DNA of 8,339 bases from Syntrophaceae bacterium UBA1062 (lineage in GTDB: Bacteria > Desulfobacterota > Desulfomonilia > UBA1062): NCBI GenBank assembly GCA_002316295.1, contig DCDF01000283.1, positions 1-8,339 on the forward strand, read 5' to 3'. Of this stretch, positions 1-6,616 are shown piece by piece. The number at the start of each line of letters is the position of its first letter. The stretch's first letter is position 1. The notes under the pieces are model-generated. The model ran no database searches. It worked only from the letters and a program-made list of their open reading frames with translations, and was not told the DNA's origin. The translations under genes were made by a program, and so were the position numbers.

Positions 1-99
1 GTCGGATATGATAGTGTGCCTGAACGGAAAAGAATTTTGTTCATGAAATCAGGTACATTTTGTCGATAGAAACTGAAACAATCCTACCAAGGAGTCTGA

Positions 100-1311
100 A
101 TGCAATTTGATCAATTACCGATTGACGAGCGGATTCTGCTCGGAATCCGCGACGCCGGCTTCACCGAGTGCACACCGGTACAGGAAGCCACCTTCAAGCA
201 CAGCCTCTCCGGGTCGGACATATGCGCACAGTCGCAGACCGGAACCGGAAAGACCGCGGCCTTTCTCATCACCATATTCCAGAATCTCCGCAATCAGCGG
301 GGGAAGAAGGCACTGATCATCGTCCCCACCCGGGAGCTCGCCACCCAGGTGGAGAAGGAAGCCCGGCTCCTCGGAGCCCATCTCGACTACAAGATCGCCT
401 GCATCTACGGAGGCGTGGGATATAAGACCCAGGAGCGTCAGATCAAGGAAGGTGCGAACATCATTGTGGGGACCCCGGGACGGCTCCTCGACTTTCACCA
501 GTCCCGCAGGCTCAACTTCAGAGACGTGGGCATAGCTGTGATCGACGAGGCCGACCGCCTCTTCGACATGGGGTTCATTCCCGATCTCAAGAAGATGCTT
601 CGAGCCATGCCGCCCGCAGGCAAGCGGCAGACCATGCTGTTCAGCGCAACCCTGAGCTTTCTTGTCAAAGAGCTCGCGTGGCGGTTCATGAACGAGCCGG
701 TGGAGATCGAGATAGCCCCCGAGCACATAACCGTGGACACGGTCACCCAGGAGCTCTACCATGTGAGCAACGAGGAGAAGATGCCCCTGCTGCTGGGCAT
801 CCTCTCACGGGAAAACCCGAGGAACTGTCTGATCTTCACCAACATGAAGCAGACCACTGAAGACCTTGCGCGGCGCTTGAGAAAAAACGGGATAAGCTGC
901 GACTTCATCAACGGAGACCTCCCGCAGAAGGAGCGGCTCAAGGTGATCGAGGGCCTCAAGACAGGCCGTATCCGCATCCTGGTCGCCACGAACGTGGCAT
1001 CGCGGGGCCTGCACGTTGACGATCTCGACCTGGTGATCAACTACGACCTGCCGGAAGACTGCGAGGACTATGTCCACCGGATCGGCCGCACCGCCCGGGC
1101 GGGCAAGCAGGGAAAAGCGATATCGCTTGCCTGTGAGCGGTACGTCTATGCCCTGGAAGCAATCGAGAAATACCTGGGAATGAAGATCCCGGTCATCTGG
1201 CCAGAGGACGATCTGTTCGCAAAAGACATGAGCAAAGAGCGCAAGCCCTCCAGAAGCAACCGCAGAAGGTTCCGCCCGCGCGACAGGAAAACCGCGCACG
1301 CATCGCGCTAG
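100..1311 (+). CDS. rhlB: RhlB-like DEAD-box ATP-dependent RNA helicase
   Basis: A 403-residue cytoplasmic RNA helicase that unwinds RNA using ATP. All core motifs are visible: Q-motif region with Q28, Walker A AQSQTGTGKT (43-52), PTREL (76-80), GG (104-105), TPGR (125-128), DEAD (149-152), SAT (182-184), motif IV LIFTN (244-248), motif V ATNVASRGLH (296-305) and motif VI HRIGRTARAG (326-335). Several stretches recall E. coli RhlB as I know it: MLFSATLS, NEEKM, NYDLPEDCEDYVHRIGRT, ISLACE and AIEKYLGMKIPV. The tail (about 379-403) is rich in Arg and Lys, as expected for an RNA-binding extension. The ATG has an AAGGAG site (89-94) five bases upstream. Motif V carries Asn298 where family members normally have Asp. 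The gene seems monocistronic, with a hairpin starting at its stop codon. RhlE or another DEAD-box subfamily is the alternative; family certain, rhlB symbol likely. Confidence 0.93.
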   Translation: MQFDQLPIDERILLGIRDAGFTECTPVQEATFKHSLSGSDICAQSQTGTGKTAAFLITIFQNLRNQRGKKALIIVPTRELATQVEKEARLLGAHLDYKIACIYGGVGYKTQERQIKEGANIIVGTPGRLLDFHQSRRLNFRDVGIAVIDEADRLFDMGFIPDLKKMLRAMPPAGKRQTMLFSATLSFLVKELAWRFMNEPVEIEIAPEHITVDTVTQELYHVSNEEKMPLLLGILSRENPRNCLIFTNMKQTTEDLARRLRKNGISCDFINGDLPQKERLKVIEGLKTGRIRILVATNVASRGLHVDDLDLVINYDLPEDCEDYVHRIGRTARAGKQGKAISLACERYVYALEAIEKYLGMKIPVIWPEDDLFAKDMSKERKPSRSNRRRFRPRDRKTAHASR

Positions 1312-1333
1312 GGGCCGGTGTCATACCGGCCTC
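1311..1333 (+). terminator. Hairpin at the end of the helicase gene, possible terminator
   Basis: Inverted repeat ggccggt (1313-1319) and accggcc (1325-1331), with a short loop and possible extension by G-U and G-C pairs. It begins at the last base of the helicase stop codon. The bases after it (cttgcaccc) contain no real T run, so intrinsic termination is only possible, not shown. Confidence 0.35.
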
Positions 1334-1769
1334 TTGCACCCTTGCATCACCCTTTTCAGGCATTGCCCCGAGCGAGCGACCCGCTGGCCTGAAGCACGCC
1401 GTGCCCGGTCCGACACACTGAGGCGCCCCGGGAGAGATGGGCGGGAGAAACCCCCTGAGGCCAAGATCGAGGAGCAGCTGCCGAATGAGTCGCCCCTTAT
1501 GCATGCCAGCGGTGTATCAGAGAGCTCATCGATTTTTTCCTTTTCTGCGTCTTGTCTTTGGTCTTCTGAGTCGGCCGCGCTTGGTCCTGAGGAGAAAGGA
1601 GAAGCCTCTGAAGCAAGGACTGAAGTGCATCATCCGAATGAGACCCGGATACTGCGACACCGCAACCGTACACCCCCGCCTTACTTCGTGAGCCTCTATC
1701 CCCCGGCGGAAGTTCTTTTCCCTCAATTTTTGTCTGCAAAAGTGCGATAGGGATCTTAAAGGTTGTGAC
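1334..1769. other. Gene-poor intergenic region between the helicase and mgtC-like genes
   Basis: About 440 bases with no convincing gene. A + strand open frame (1334-1750) crosses it, but its product is Arg/Pro/Ser-rich, resembles no family I know and has no ribosome site. Inside that frame are two faintly similar stretches, around 1444-1500 and 1594-1655. They share the exact 9-mer ccgaatgag (1481-1489 and 1634-1642), lie 153 bases apart and so are in the same codon phase, and read EKPPEAKIEEQLPNES versus EKGEASEARTEVHHPNET. This could be a decayed repeat or an old coding remnant. A T/C-rich stretch at 1530-1566 is otherwise unremarkable. I found no clear promoter or riboswitch. Confidence 0.4.
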
Positions 1770-1802
1770 TCCGGGAGGCAGTTGTGAGAAAAGACTCCCG
1801 GA
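1770..1802 (+). promoter_or_regulatory. Leader hairpin just upstream of the mgtC-like ribosome site
   Basis: Perfect 8-bp inverted repeat tccgggag (1770-1777) and ctcccgga (1795-1802) with a 17-base loop. It ends about eight bases before the AGGA ribosome site (1810-1813) of the MgtC-like gene. It may affect translation or mRNA stability. It does not resemble the M-box magnesium riboswitch. If translation began at the upstream GTG at 1765 instead, the hairpin would be coding. Confidence 0.3.
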
Positions 1803-1821
1803 AGAGAAAAGGATCAGATTC

Positions 1822-2289
1822 ATGGGCGTTTTTCTTGCTGACTTCTGGACCGTGATCGGCGTTTCCGTCCTCTGCGGCGGCATCGTCGGCCTGGAACGAC
1901 AGATCCGGGGCAAACCGGCTGGCATCCGCACGAGCATCTTCATTTGCCTGGGCACCAGTTTGTTCGTTTCCTTGAGCATTGCCTATGCAAACGCATACAC
2001 GGACATCACCCGGGTTCTGGGCCAGGTGGTGACCGGCATCGGCTTTCTGGGTGCAGGCGTGATCCTCTGCAGAGGGGACAGCGTGCTCGGCGTCACCTCC
2101 GCCGCCGTGATCTGGCTCCTGGCCGCCGTGGGCGCCTTGATCGGATTCAAAGAATACGCCGAGGCCCTGGCCGTATCCACCCTCACCGTCATGTTCCTCA
2201 TCGGAATAGGAATCCTCGAACACCGGATCCCCAGCCTGCGCAGGGGCGTCCACGCCCAAATCGAGAACTGCCGTCGGCCCGAGGAATAA
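1822..2289 (+). CDS. MgtC/SapB family inner-membrane protein
   Basis: 155-residue polytopic membrane protein with the MgtC family N-terminal domain. Signature segments are GGIVGLERQIRGKPAGIRT (19-37), VVTGIGFLGAGVIL (69-82) and VTSAAVIWLLAAVGALIG (91-108). About five hydrophobic segments are visible (roughly 8-24, 37-56, 66-83, 92-109 and 114-132), followed by a short charged tail. It lacks the soluble C-terminal domain of Salmonella MgtC, as many short relatives do. Some family members are linked to survival in low magnesium or to effects on the F1Fo ATP synthase; the role here is unknown. The ATG at 1822 is preferred over an in-frame GTG at 1765: it has AAAAGGA (1807-1813) at good spacing and starts just before the first membrane segment. 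The GTG would add 19 polar residues. It appears to be a single-gene unit between two hairpins. Confidence 0.88.
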   Translation: MGVFLADFWTVIGVSVLCGGIVGLERQIRGKPAGIRTSIFICLGTSLFVSLSIAYANAYTDITRVLGQVVTGIGFLGAGVILCRGDSVLGVTSAAVIWLLAAVGALIGFKEYAEALAVSTLTVMFLIGIGILEHRIPSLRRGVHAQIENCRRPEE

Positions 2290-2308
2290 TCACGTGAGGC
2301 CTCAAAAC

Positions 2309-2333
2309 CCTCCGGGTGCTCTCACCCCGGAGG
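2309..2333 (+). terminator. Probable terminator hairpin after the mgtC-like gene
   Basis: Inverted repeat cctccggg (2309-2316) and cccggagg (2326-2333), an 8-bp GC-rich stem that can extend by tg/ca past a bulged C to leave a four-base loop. It lies 20 bases after the MgtC-like stop and before the TetR promoter region. A T run occurs only about 20 bases further on (cattttttacc), so it is not a textbook intrinsic terminator, but its position fits an operon boundary. Confidence 0.5.
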
Positions 2334-2381
2334 ATCACTTCTGTATTCCGGGTCATTTTTTACCGCTGACACAAAAAATAC

Positions 2382-2441
2382 TTGACCGTGAACAAGACAA
2401 CTGATAGGTAACATTTGTAACGTAACGCATGTTACCTATCA
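2382..2441 (+). promoter_or_regulatory. Palindromic operator and likely promoter of the tetR cassette
   Basis: A 40-bp palindrome spans 2402-2441. Its 13-bp arms are perfect: tgataggtaacat (2402-2414) and atgttacctatca (2429-2441). The 14-base centre is partly symmetric around an ACGT core and contains two more GTAAC units (2417-2421 and 2422-2426). A plausible -35 element TTGACC lies at 2382-2387, so a -10 about 17 bases on would fall in the left arm; no strong -10 is visible. Its place immediately upstream of the TetR gene fits an autorepressor operator, with repressor binding blocking the polymerase. Centre-of-palindrome half-sites could bind one or two TetR dimers. Confidence 0.7.
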
Positions 2442-2461
2442 TTGTATCGAGGGGTGATCTC

Positions 2462-3040
2462 ATGCCGCCCAAGGCGATCGTTACAAGAGACGATATCATT
2501 CAGGCTGCCTTTTTCATCGTCGATACCCACGGTATGCAGAGTCTCACCGCGCGAAGCGTTGCACGTGAGATGGGTGTGTCGACGAAGCCGGTCTATTTTC
2601 ACTTCTCCTCCATGGAAGAGCTGCAGAAAGAGGTGATGAACAAGGCGATATCGCTTCTGTTGCAGTATACGGCGGCTCCTCGCACGGACCGGGTCTTTCT
2701 GAATATGGGGGCCGGTCTTGCGCTCTTCGCCCGCGACCATAAGCAGCTCTTCCGCCTCCTCTTTCTTCAAAGCGATGAATACAAGGATCTCGTGGATGAG
2801 TTCCTTGTCACGCTGCGCGAGGAGATGAAAGCGGACAGCCGCTTCACCACGATGACCCAGGAAGAGCGCGACGTGCTGCTCAACAGGATGTGGATCTTCA
2901 CCCACGGGCTCGCATCGGTGGTCTGCGTGGGGCTCATCGACAGGGACTCGGACGAGTTCCTCATCAACATGATCGACCAAGTCGGCACTGTAGTCATTGC
3001 CGCGGCCATGAAGGAAAGCTCAGGAAAAAGAGAAAATTAA
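2462..3040 (+). CDS. TetR/AcrR-family transcriptional regulator
   Basis: 192-residue DNA-binding repressor. The N-terminal TetR domain is clear: helix 1 DIIQAAFFIVDTHGMQSLTA (11-30), then a helix-turn-helix RSVAREMGVSTKPVYFHFSS (31-50) with the family-typical VYFHF end. Residues 52-183 form an all-helical ligand-binding and dimerisation region that does not identify the inducer; it has a conserved-looking FTHGLASVVCVGL stretch (147-159). The ATG at 2462 has a GAGGGGTGA site (2449-2457) at good spacing. An in-frame ATG at 2429 lies inside the operator palindrome, lacks a ribosome site and adds non-family residues, so I reject it. The gene is 14 bases upstream of an acyl-CoA synthetase gene, and an acyl-CoA or fatty-acid ligand is therefore a reasonable inference, not shown. 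Confidence 0.92.
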   Translation: MPPKAIVTRDDIIQAAFFIVDTHGMQSLTARSVAREMGVSTKPVYFHFSSMEELQKEVMNKAISLLLQYTAAPRTDRVFLNMGAGLALFARDHKQLFRLLFLQSDEYKDLVDEFLVTLREEMKADSRFTTMTQEERDVLLNRMWIFTHGLASVVCVGLIDRDSDEFLINMIDQVGTVVIAAAMKESSGKREN

Positions 3041-3054
3041 AAGGAGGGCATGGC

Positions 3055-4935
3055 ATGGCTTTTACCGTGAAACCCGTGAGCGGGATCGGGGATGTGAGGG
3101 AACTCGAGAAAAGGCCCTGGGAGGAGACCATAACCGCGGATTGTGTGTATGATCTGCTTCGCTCGTCCGCCGCGAAAAGGCCGGACAAGAGCGCGATCAC
3201 CTTTCTTCCCACCGGCGCAGCGGAAGAAGATCCGGTTCGGATCACCTACGGACAGTTGTTCGGCATGATCACCCAGGCGGCGAATATGTTTCACGATCTC
3301 GGGGCCGGTCCTTCCGACTGCGTCTCATTTCTTCTGCCCAGCCTTCCCCAGGCGCATTTCACCTTCTGGGGAGCGCAGGCGGCCGGGATCGCCAATCCCA
3401 TAAACTTCCTTTTGAATCCTGACCAGATCGCGGATCTCCTCAATGCCGCAGGAACCAGGGTGCTCGTCGCTCTCGGGCCGCATCCGGTCCTCGACATCTG
3501 GAAGAAGGTGGAGGCAATACGGGACAAGGTCCCGACACTCAAGGCGATACTCCGTGTCGGCAAACCGGGCGACGAGCCCGAGGGTGTCTACAACTTCGAC
3601 AAAACCATCGCCGGATACCCTGCCGACAGGCTGACCTTTGACCGGACCTTCTCCCGGAGCGATATCGCCACCTACTTCCACACCGGAGGAACGACCGGCT
3701 CCCCGAAGCTGGCCCCGCACACGCAGGGAAACACACTCTATGCGGTATGGGCCGTGGCCCATCTCTGGGGTTTCACAGATTCCGCGATTCTGGTGAACGG
3801 GCTGCCCCTGTTCCATGTAGCGGGCTCGATCATATGCTCACTCTCCCCGTTCTGTGTCGGGACAGAGGTCATCATCCCCACCCCGGCCGGCTTCAGGAAC
3901 CCGAGCTTTGTACAGAATCACTGGAAACTGATCGAAAAATACCGCGTTACTCACATGGGAGGTATGCCCACCAGCCTTGTCGCGCTCCTGAATGTCCCGT
4001 TGAACGGGGCGGACATGTCATCGGTGAAGATCTGCCTCACCGGCGGGGCTCCGCTGCCTACAGAGGTGCAACGGGCCTTTGAATCCACCTTCAACATTCA
4101 GGTGTCCCAGATGTACGGCATGACCGAGGCCGGCTCGATCGTGGCCATGACCCCTGCATTTGGCAAGGCAAAGATCGGTTCTGTCGGTATACGCCTTCCC
4201 CATGAGCAGATCAGGGTTGCCAGACTGAACCAGGACGGCTCGCCCGGCGAGTTCTGCGGACTGAACGAAACCGGTGTCGTGATGCTCAAGGGTCCGAACA
4301 TATTCCCGGGGTACAAGGATTCCGTGCAGAACAGGGGAACCCTGACGGACGACGGATGGCTCATCACCGGAGATCTCGGATACATAGACGAGGAGGAGCG
4401 CGTATACCTGACCGGCCGCTCGAAAGATCTCATCATCCGGAGCGGGCACAACATCGATCCGTCCATCATCGAAGAGGCCGCCGGCCAGCACCCGTCTGTC
4501 GCCTTATCCGCGGCCGTGGGGAAGCCTGACTCCTACGCCGGAGAGCTCCCGGTACTGTTCGTCCAGCTCAAGCCGGAAGCGCACGCCGACCCCGAGGAGC
4601 TGATGAAGTTTCTCGAAGACCGCATCTCCGAACGCCCGGCTATGCCCAAGGAGATCATCTTCACTAAACAGCTGCCGCTCACCGCGATCGGGAAGATCTT
4701 CAAACCCCAACTCCGGTGGGACCTGGCCAGACGCGAGTTTGCCGGGATGCTCGCCCCGCTCGAAGCGAAAGGGGTGAAAGCAGTGGTCGAAGTCGGCGAG
4801 GACAAACGCTGGGGAACTCTCGTGCGCATCGTGCTCTCCGGCGACGGCGGCGCGGCCCGGGAAGAGATCGAGGGCGAGATCAAACGCATGATCGAGGCGT
4901 TCCCCTATGTAAAGATCGAGGTCATGTGGAAATGA
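3055..4935 (+). CDS. AMP-forming acyl-CoA synthetase (PRK07529-like)
   Basis: 626-residue enzyme of the adenylate-forming (ANL) superfamily. It would activate a carboxylic acid with ATP to an acyl-adenylate and then form the CoA thioester. Visible motifs are the phosphate-binding loop YFHTGGTTGSPK (207-218), the adenine-binding motif YGMTEAG (354-360), the hinge-region motif GWLITGDLG (434-442) with LTGRSKDLIIRSGHNI (452-467), and the catalytic lysine K547 in PLTAIGKIFKPQLR. About 79 residues follow K547, longer than in many relatives; the last 50 or so look like a small alpha/beta domain. This tail and the N-terminus fit the PRK07529-type subgroup as I remember it. ATG 3055 has AGGAGG (3042-3047) seven bases upstream. 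The longer open frame back to 2890 overlaps tetR and is not used, and the ATG at 3050 is out of frame. The acyl substrate cannot be deduced. Confidence 0.93.
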   Translation: MAFTVKPVSGIGDVRELEKRPWEETITADCVYDLLRSSAAKRPDKSAITFLPTGAAEEDPVRITYGQLFGMITQAANMFHDLGAGPSDCVSFLLPSLPQAHFTFWGAQAAGIANPINFLLNPDQIADLLNAAGTRVLVALGPHPVLDIWKKVEAIRDKVPTLKAILRVGKPGDEPEGVYNFDKTIAGYPADRLTFDRTFSRSDIATYFHTGGTTGSPKLAPHTQGNTLYAVWAVAHLWGFTDSAILVNGLPLFHVAGSIICSLSPFCVGTEVIIPTPAGFRNPSFVQNHWKLIEKYRVTHMGGMPTSLVALLNVPLNGADMSSVKICLTGGAPLPTEVQRAFESTFNIQVSQMYGMTEAGSIVAMTPAFGKAKIGSVGIRLPHEQIRVARLNQDGSPGEFCGLNETGVVMLKGPNIFPGYKDSVQNRGTLTDDGWLITGDLGYIDEEERVYLTGRSKDLIIRSGHNIDPSIIEEAAGQHPSVALSAAVGKPDSYAGELPVLFVQLKPEAHADPEELMKFLEDRISERPAMPKEIIFTKQLPLTAIGKIFKPQLRWDLARREFAGMLAPLEAKGVKAVVEVGEDKRWGTLVRIVLSGDGGAAREEIEGEIKRMIEAFPYVKIEVMWK

Positions 4936-4981
4936 CGACAGCCATTGCATCACCATCACGCGCACAGGAGGTACGGCTGAT

Positions 4982-5701
4982 ATGAAGGTCATCGTGCTGC
5001 AGGCGAGCCCACTGATGGACAAGGGGAACACTTCCCGAATTTTGACCCCGTTTCTGGACGGGCTTAAGGATGAAGGGGCGGATGTGGAGGTCTTCTGCAC
5101 CGAGAAGCTCAATATCGGCCGCTGCAAGGGCGATCTCGGGTGCTGGGTGAAAACTCCCGGCGTCTGTTTCCAGAGCGACGACATGTCGATGCTCCTTCCC
5201 AGGCTGAGCCGTTCGGACGTATGGGTGTTCGCCACCCCGGTCTATATGGACGGCATGACCGGTCCTCTCAAGACGCTTGTCGACCGCATGCAACCCCTTG
5301 CCGAACCGTTTATGGAGGTGTTCGACGGGCACAACTTCCATCTCATGCGGGAGACACTCCCCCATGGAAAGATCGTCCTCGTGGCGAACTGCGGCTTTTG
5401 GGAAAAAGACAATTTCGATCCCCTGCTCGCCTTTGTGAAGGCGTTCAGCAGAAACGTGAGACGCGACTTCGCAGGCGCCCTTCTCCGGCCCCACGGCCCG
5501 GCAATGCGGCTGGTGGCTGGCGAAACCCTCAAGGACATATTCGTTGCTGCGCATGCGGCCGGAAGAGAGCTTGCCGTATCGGGCAGGATCTCCGAGAGAC
5601 TCATGACCGCCGTGTCCCGCGAGATCATGCCGAGAAACGAGTATATCGACATGATAAACACCGGCTTCGAGCATATCCTGAAAGCGCGGGGCCTCAGGTA
5701 G
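4982..5701 (+). CDS. Flavodoxin-fold NAD(P)H:FMN reductase / iron-sulfur-flavoprotein-like protein
   Basis: 239-residue soluble protein with the FMN-reductase flavodoxin fold. FMN-binding features are VLQASPLMDKGNTSRI (5-20, phosphate loop) and ATPVYMDGMTGPLKTLVDRM (84-103, isoalloxazine loop). Between them is a cysteine segment resembling the CxxCxxC-x(n)-C pattern of iron-sulfur flavoproteins: C48, C54 and C62 followed by DDM (66-68). The second expected Cys is Asp51, so a 4Fe-4S cluster would need another ligand and may be absent. The C-terminal half (about 140-239) is variable and I cannot identify its role. ATG 4982 has AGGAGG (4966-4971), and 46 bases separate it from the acyl-CoA synthetase stop, fitting the same operon. 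It could act as a redox partner of acyl-CoA metabolism; that is inference. The stop codon lies in the loop of a hairpin. Confidence 0.85.
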   Translation: MKVIVLQASPLMDKGNTSRILTPFLDGLKDEGADVEVFCTEKLNIGRCKGDLGCWVKTPGVCFQSDDMSMLLPRLSRSDVWVFATPVYMDGMTGPLKTLVDRMQPLAEPFMEVFDGHNFHLMRETLPHGKIVLVANCGFWEKDNFDPLLAFVKAFSRNVRRDFAGALLRPHGPAMRLVAGETLKDIFVAAHAAGRELAVSGRISERLMTAVSREIMPRNEYIDMINTGFEHILKARGLR

Positions 5702-5708
5702 CCCCGCG
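5685..5708. terminator. Hairpin between the convergent flavoprotein and tonB units
   Basis: Perfect 8-bp GC-rich inverted repeat cgcggggc (5685-5692) and gccccgcg (5701-5708) with an eight-base loop that contains most of the flavoprotein stop codon. It sits where the + strand cassette and the minus strand exbB-exbD-tonB transcript converge, so it could serve both directions. Neither side has a T run, so it may act as a stability hairpin rather than an intrinsic terminator. Confidence 0.45.
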
Positions 5709-5761
5709 TCCTGAAGGACCTATACAGGGGGGACCCGGCCTGTTTCGTTTCGACAACCGGA

Positions 5762-5977
5762 TCGGGTCGTGTTCTTGTGGACGAGGGTGATGCTGCAGGA
5801 TAATCCCTCAGCAGCCCTGCGAGACACCGCAAAGCCGCTGTCTTTCCCGAGCCGTTGCCGACCATGAGCGCGGAGCATGCCTGATTTGAGTGAGAACGAG
5901 AGACCTTCGTACACATTTCATCCCGGTTCGTACCCGGAGGCCAGTTCCGGTACCTGGATCAGGACGCGCTCCGCGGC
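5762..5977 (-). pseudogene. Decayed N-terminal fragment of an ABC-transporter ATPase (FepC-like)
   Basis: Reading minus from the base after the tonB stop, in the same frame, gives ERVLIQVPELASGYEPG, a TGA (5918-5920), then NVYEGLSFSLKSGMLRA. A frame change then gives LMVGNGSGKTAALRCLAGLL (Walker A region at 5839-5862), and a change back gives AAEGLSCSITLVHKNTT, ending near 5765. Put together this follows the first 65 or so residues of iron/cobalamin-type ABC importer ATPases: a GYEPGR-VL-GVSFSLKSGE start, GPNGSGKTTLLRCLAGLL, then a GSITLDGK-like strand. The TGA sits where Arg is common, so CGA to TGA is a likely cause. The Walker A is one residue short, and the Q-loop, signature and Walker B motifs are missing. 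It is thus both frameshifted and truncated. Its position suggests the tonB operon once continued into an ABC importer. Confidence 0.7.
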
Positions 5978-6616
5978 CTACATTTCCCCGGTGAGCCGGA
6001 AGGTTATGGGCACGCTCATTTCCATGAGTTCTCTGGGCGGGGGAGGAAAACTGCATTTCATGATGGCCTCCAGAGCGTTCCTGTCAAGTATGGACGCACC
6101 TGAAGACTGCACCAGCCGGATATCTGCCGCCTTCCCCTGACGGCCTATGACGAATCGAACGACCACCGTGCCCTCGATCCCCCTTCTCCTGGCATTGGCG
6201 GGATACCTCAGATTCTTCCGGATGATGTCGGTTACCTGCCTTTCGTAGAGGGCGGCCGTGATACGGGAATCGACAGTGCTGACATCGTGAGAGGGCTCAC
6301 CCTGGGCGGCTGCTGTGTTTTCGAGCAAAGGCCCGCTTTCTTGCTCGGCCGCATCGGTGATCTCCCGAGGCTCCGGTTCCGGGACAGGCTCTGGTTCGGG
6401 CGCCGGCTCCGGGGCGGGTTTGGGTTTTGGCTTGGGCTTTGGTTTCGGCGCCTGGGAAATCTGGGTTTTTTCAGGAGCCTTCTTCGAGACGAGGGACACC
6501 TGAACCACCTCATTCGGCGGCCGGCTCACCGCAGGGCCGGTGAGCAGATGAAAGACGCCCAGATGGATGATCACGGAGAGCGAAAGGAAGAAAAGGATCC
6601 TAATCAGTTTTTTCAT
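5978..6616 (-). CDS. tonB: TonB energy-transducer protein
   Basis: 212-residue periplasm-spanning protein that carries energy from ExbB-ExbD to TonB-dependent outer-membrane transporters. An N-terminal signal anchor (about 5-26) holds the SxxxH pair S14 and H18 (SVIIH), the TonB transmembrane motif needed for coupling. A rigid Pro-rich spacer follows: KPKPKPKPKP (58-67) and then E-P repeats (70-83). The C-terminal TonB domain runs from about 120 to the end, with YPANARRRGIEGTVVVRF (138-155), LVQSSGASILDRNALEAI (168-185) and FPPPP (190-194). ATG 6616 overlaps the end of exbD by 17 bases, and the upstream Shine-Dalgarno is weak, so translational coupling is likely. The DNA of the spacer is a low-complexity tract, roughly 6365-6455. 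The frame after the stop holds an ABC-ATPase remnant. Family is certain; the ligand taken up is not. Confidence 0.95.
   Translation of the reverse strand: MKKLIRILFFLSLSVIIHLGVFHLLTGPAVSRPPNEVVQVSLVSKKAPEKTQISQAPKPKPKPKPKPAPEPAPEPEPVPEPEPREITDAAEQESGPLLENTAAAQGEPSHDVSTVDSRITAALYERQVTDIIRKNLRYPANARRRGIEGTVVVRFVIGRQGKAADIRLVQSSGASILDRNALEAIMKCSFPPPPRELMEMSVPITFRLTGEM

Noticed and set aside
1334..1750. 138-codon + strand open frame after the helicase
   Set aside because: No ribosome site, unlike any family I know, Arg/Pro/Ser-rich composition; treated as non-coding apart from the weak internal repeat.
1680..1764. Possible M-box magnesium riboswitch before the mgtC-like gene
   Set aside because: The conserved M-box core segments are not present; only a simple hairpin is seen.
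2429..2461. Earlier ATG for the TetR gene
   Set aside because: It lies inside the right arm of the palindrome with no ribosome site; ATG 2462 has GAGGGGTGA.
2890..3054. Upstream extension of the acyl-CoA synthetase frame
   Set aside because: It overlaps tetR out of frame, and the AGGAGG site clearly serves the ATG at 3055.
4944..4963. catcaccatcac, like a run of His codons
   Set aside because: It lies between two genes, after the synthetase stop, and is not translated in a supported frame.
4504..5674. Long minus-strand frames opposite the synthetase and flavoprotein genes
   Set aside because: Frames opposite well-supported genes in GC-rich DNA; no recognisable domains.
6365..6455. Low-complexity GC-rich tract, considered as a tandem repeat or repeat array
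   Set aside because: Fully explained as the KP/EP repeat spacer of TonB on the minus strand; no CRISPR-like spacing.
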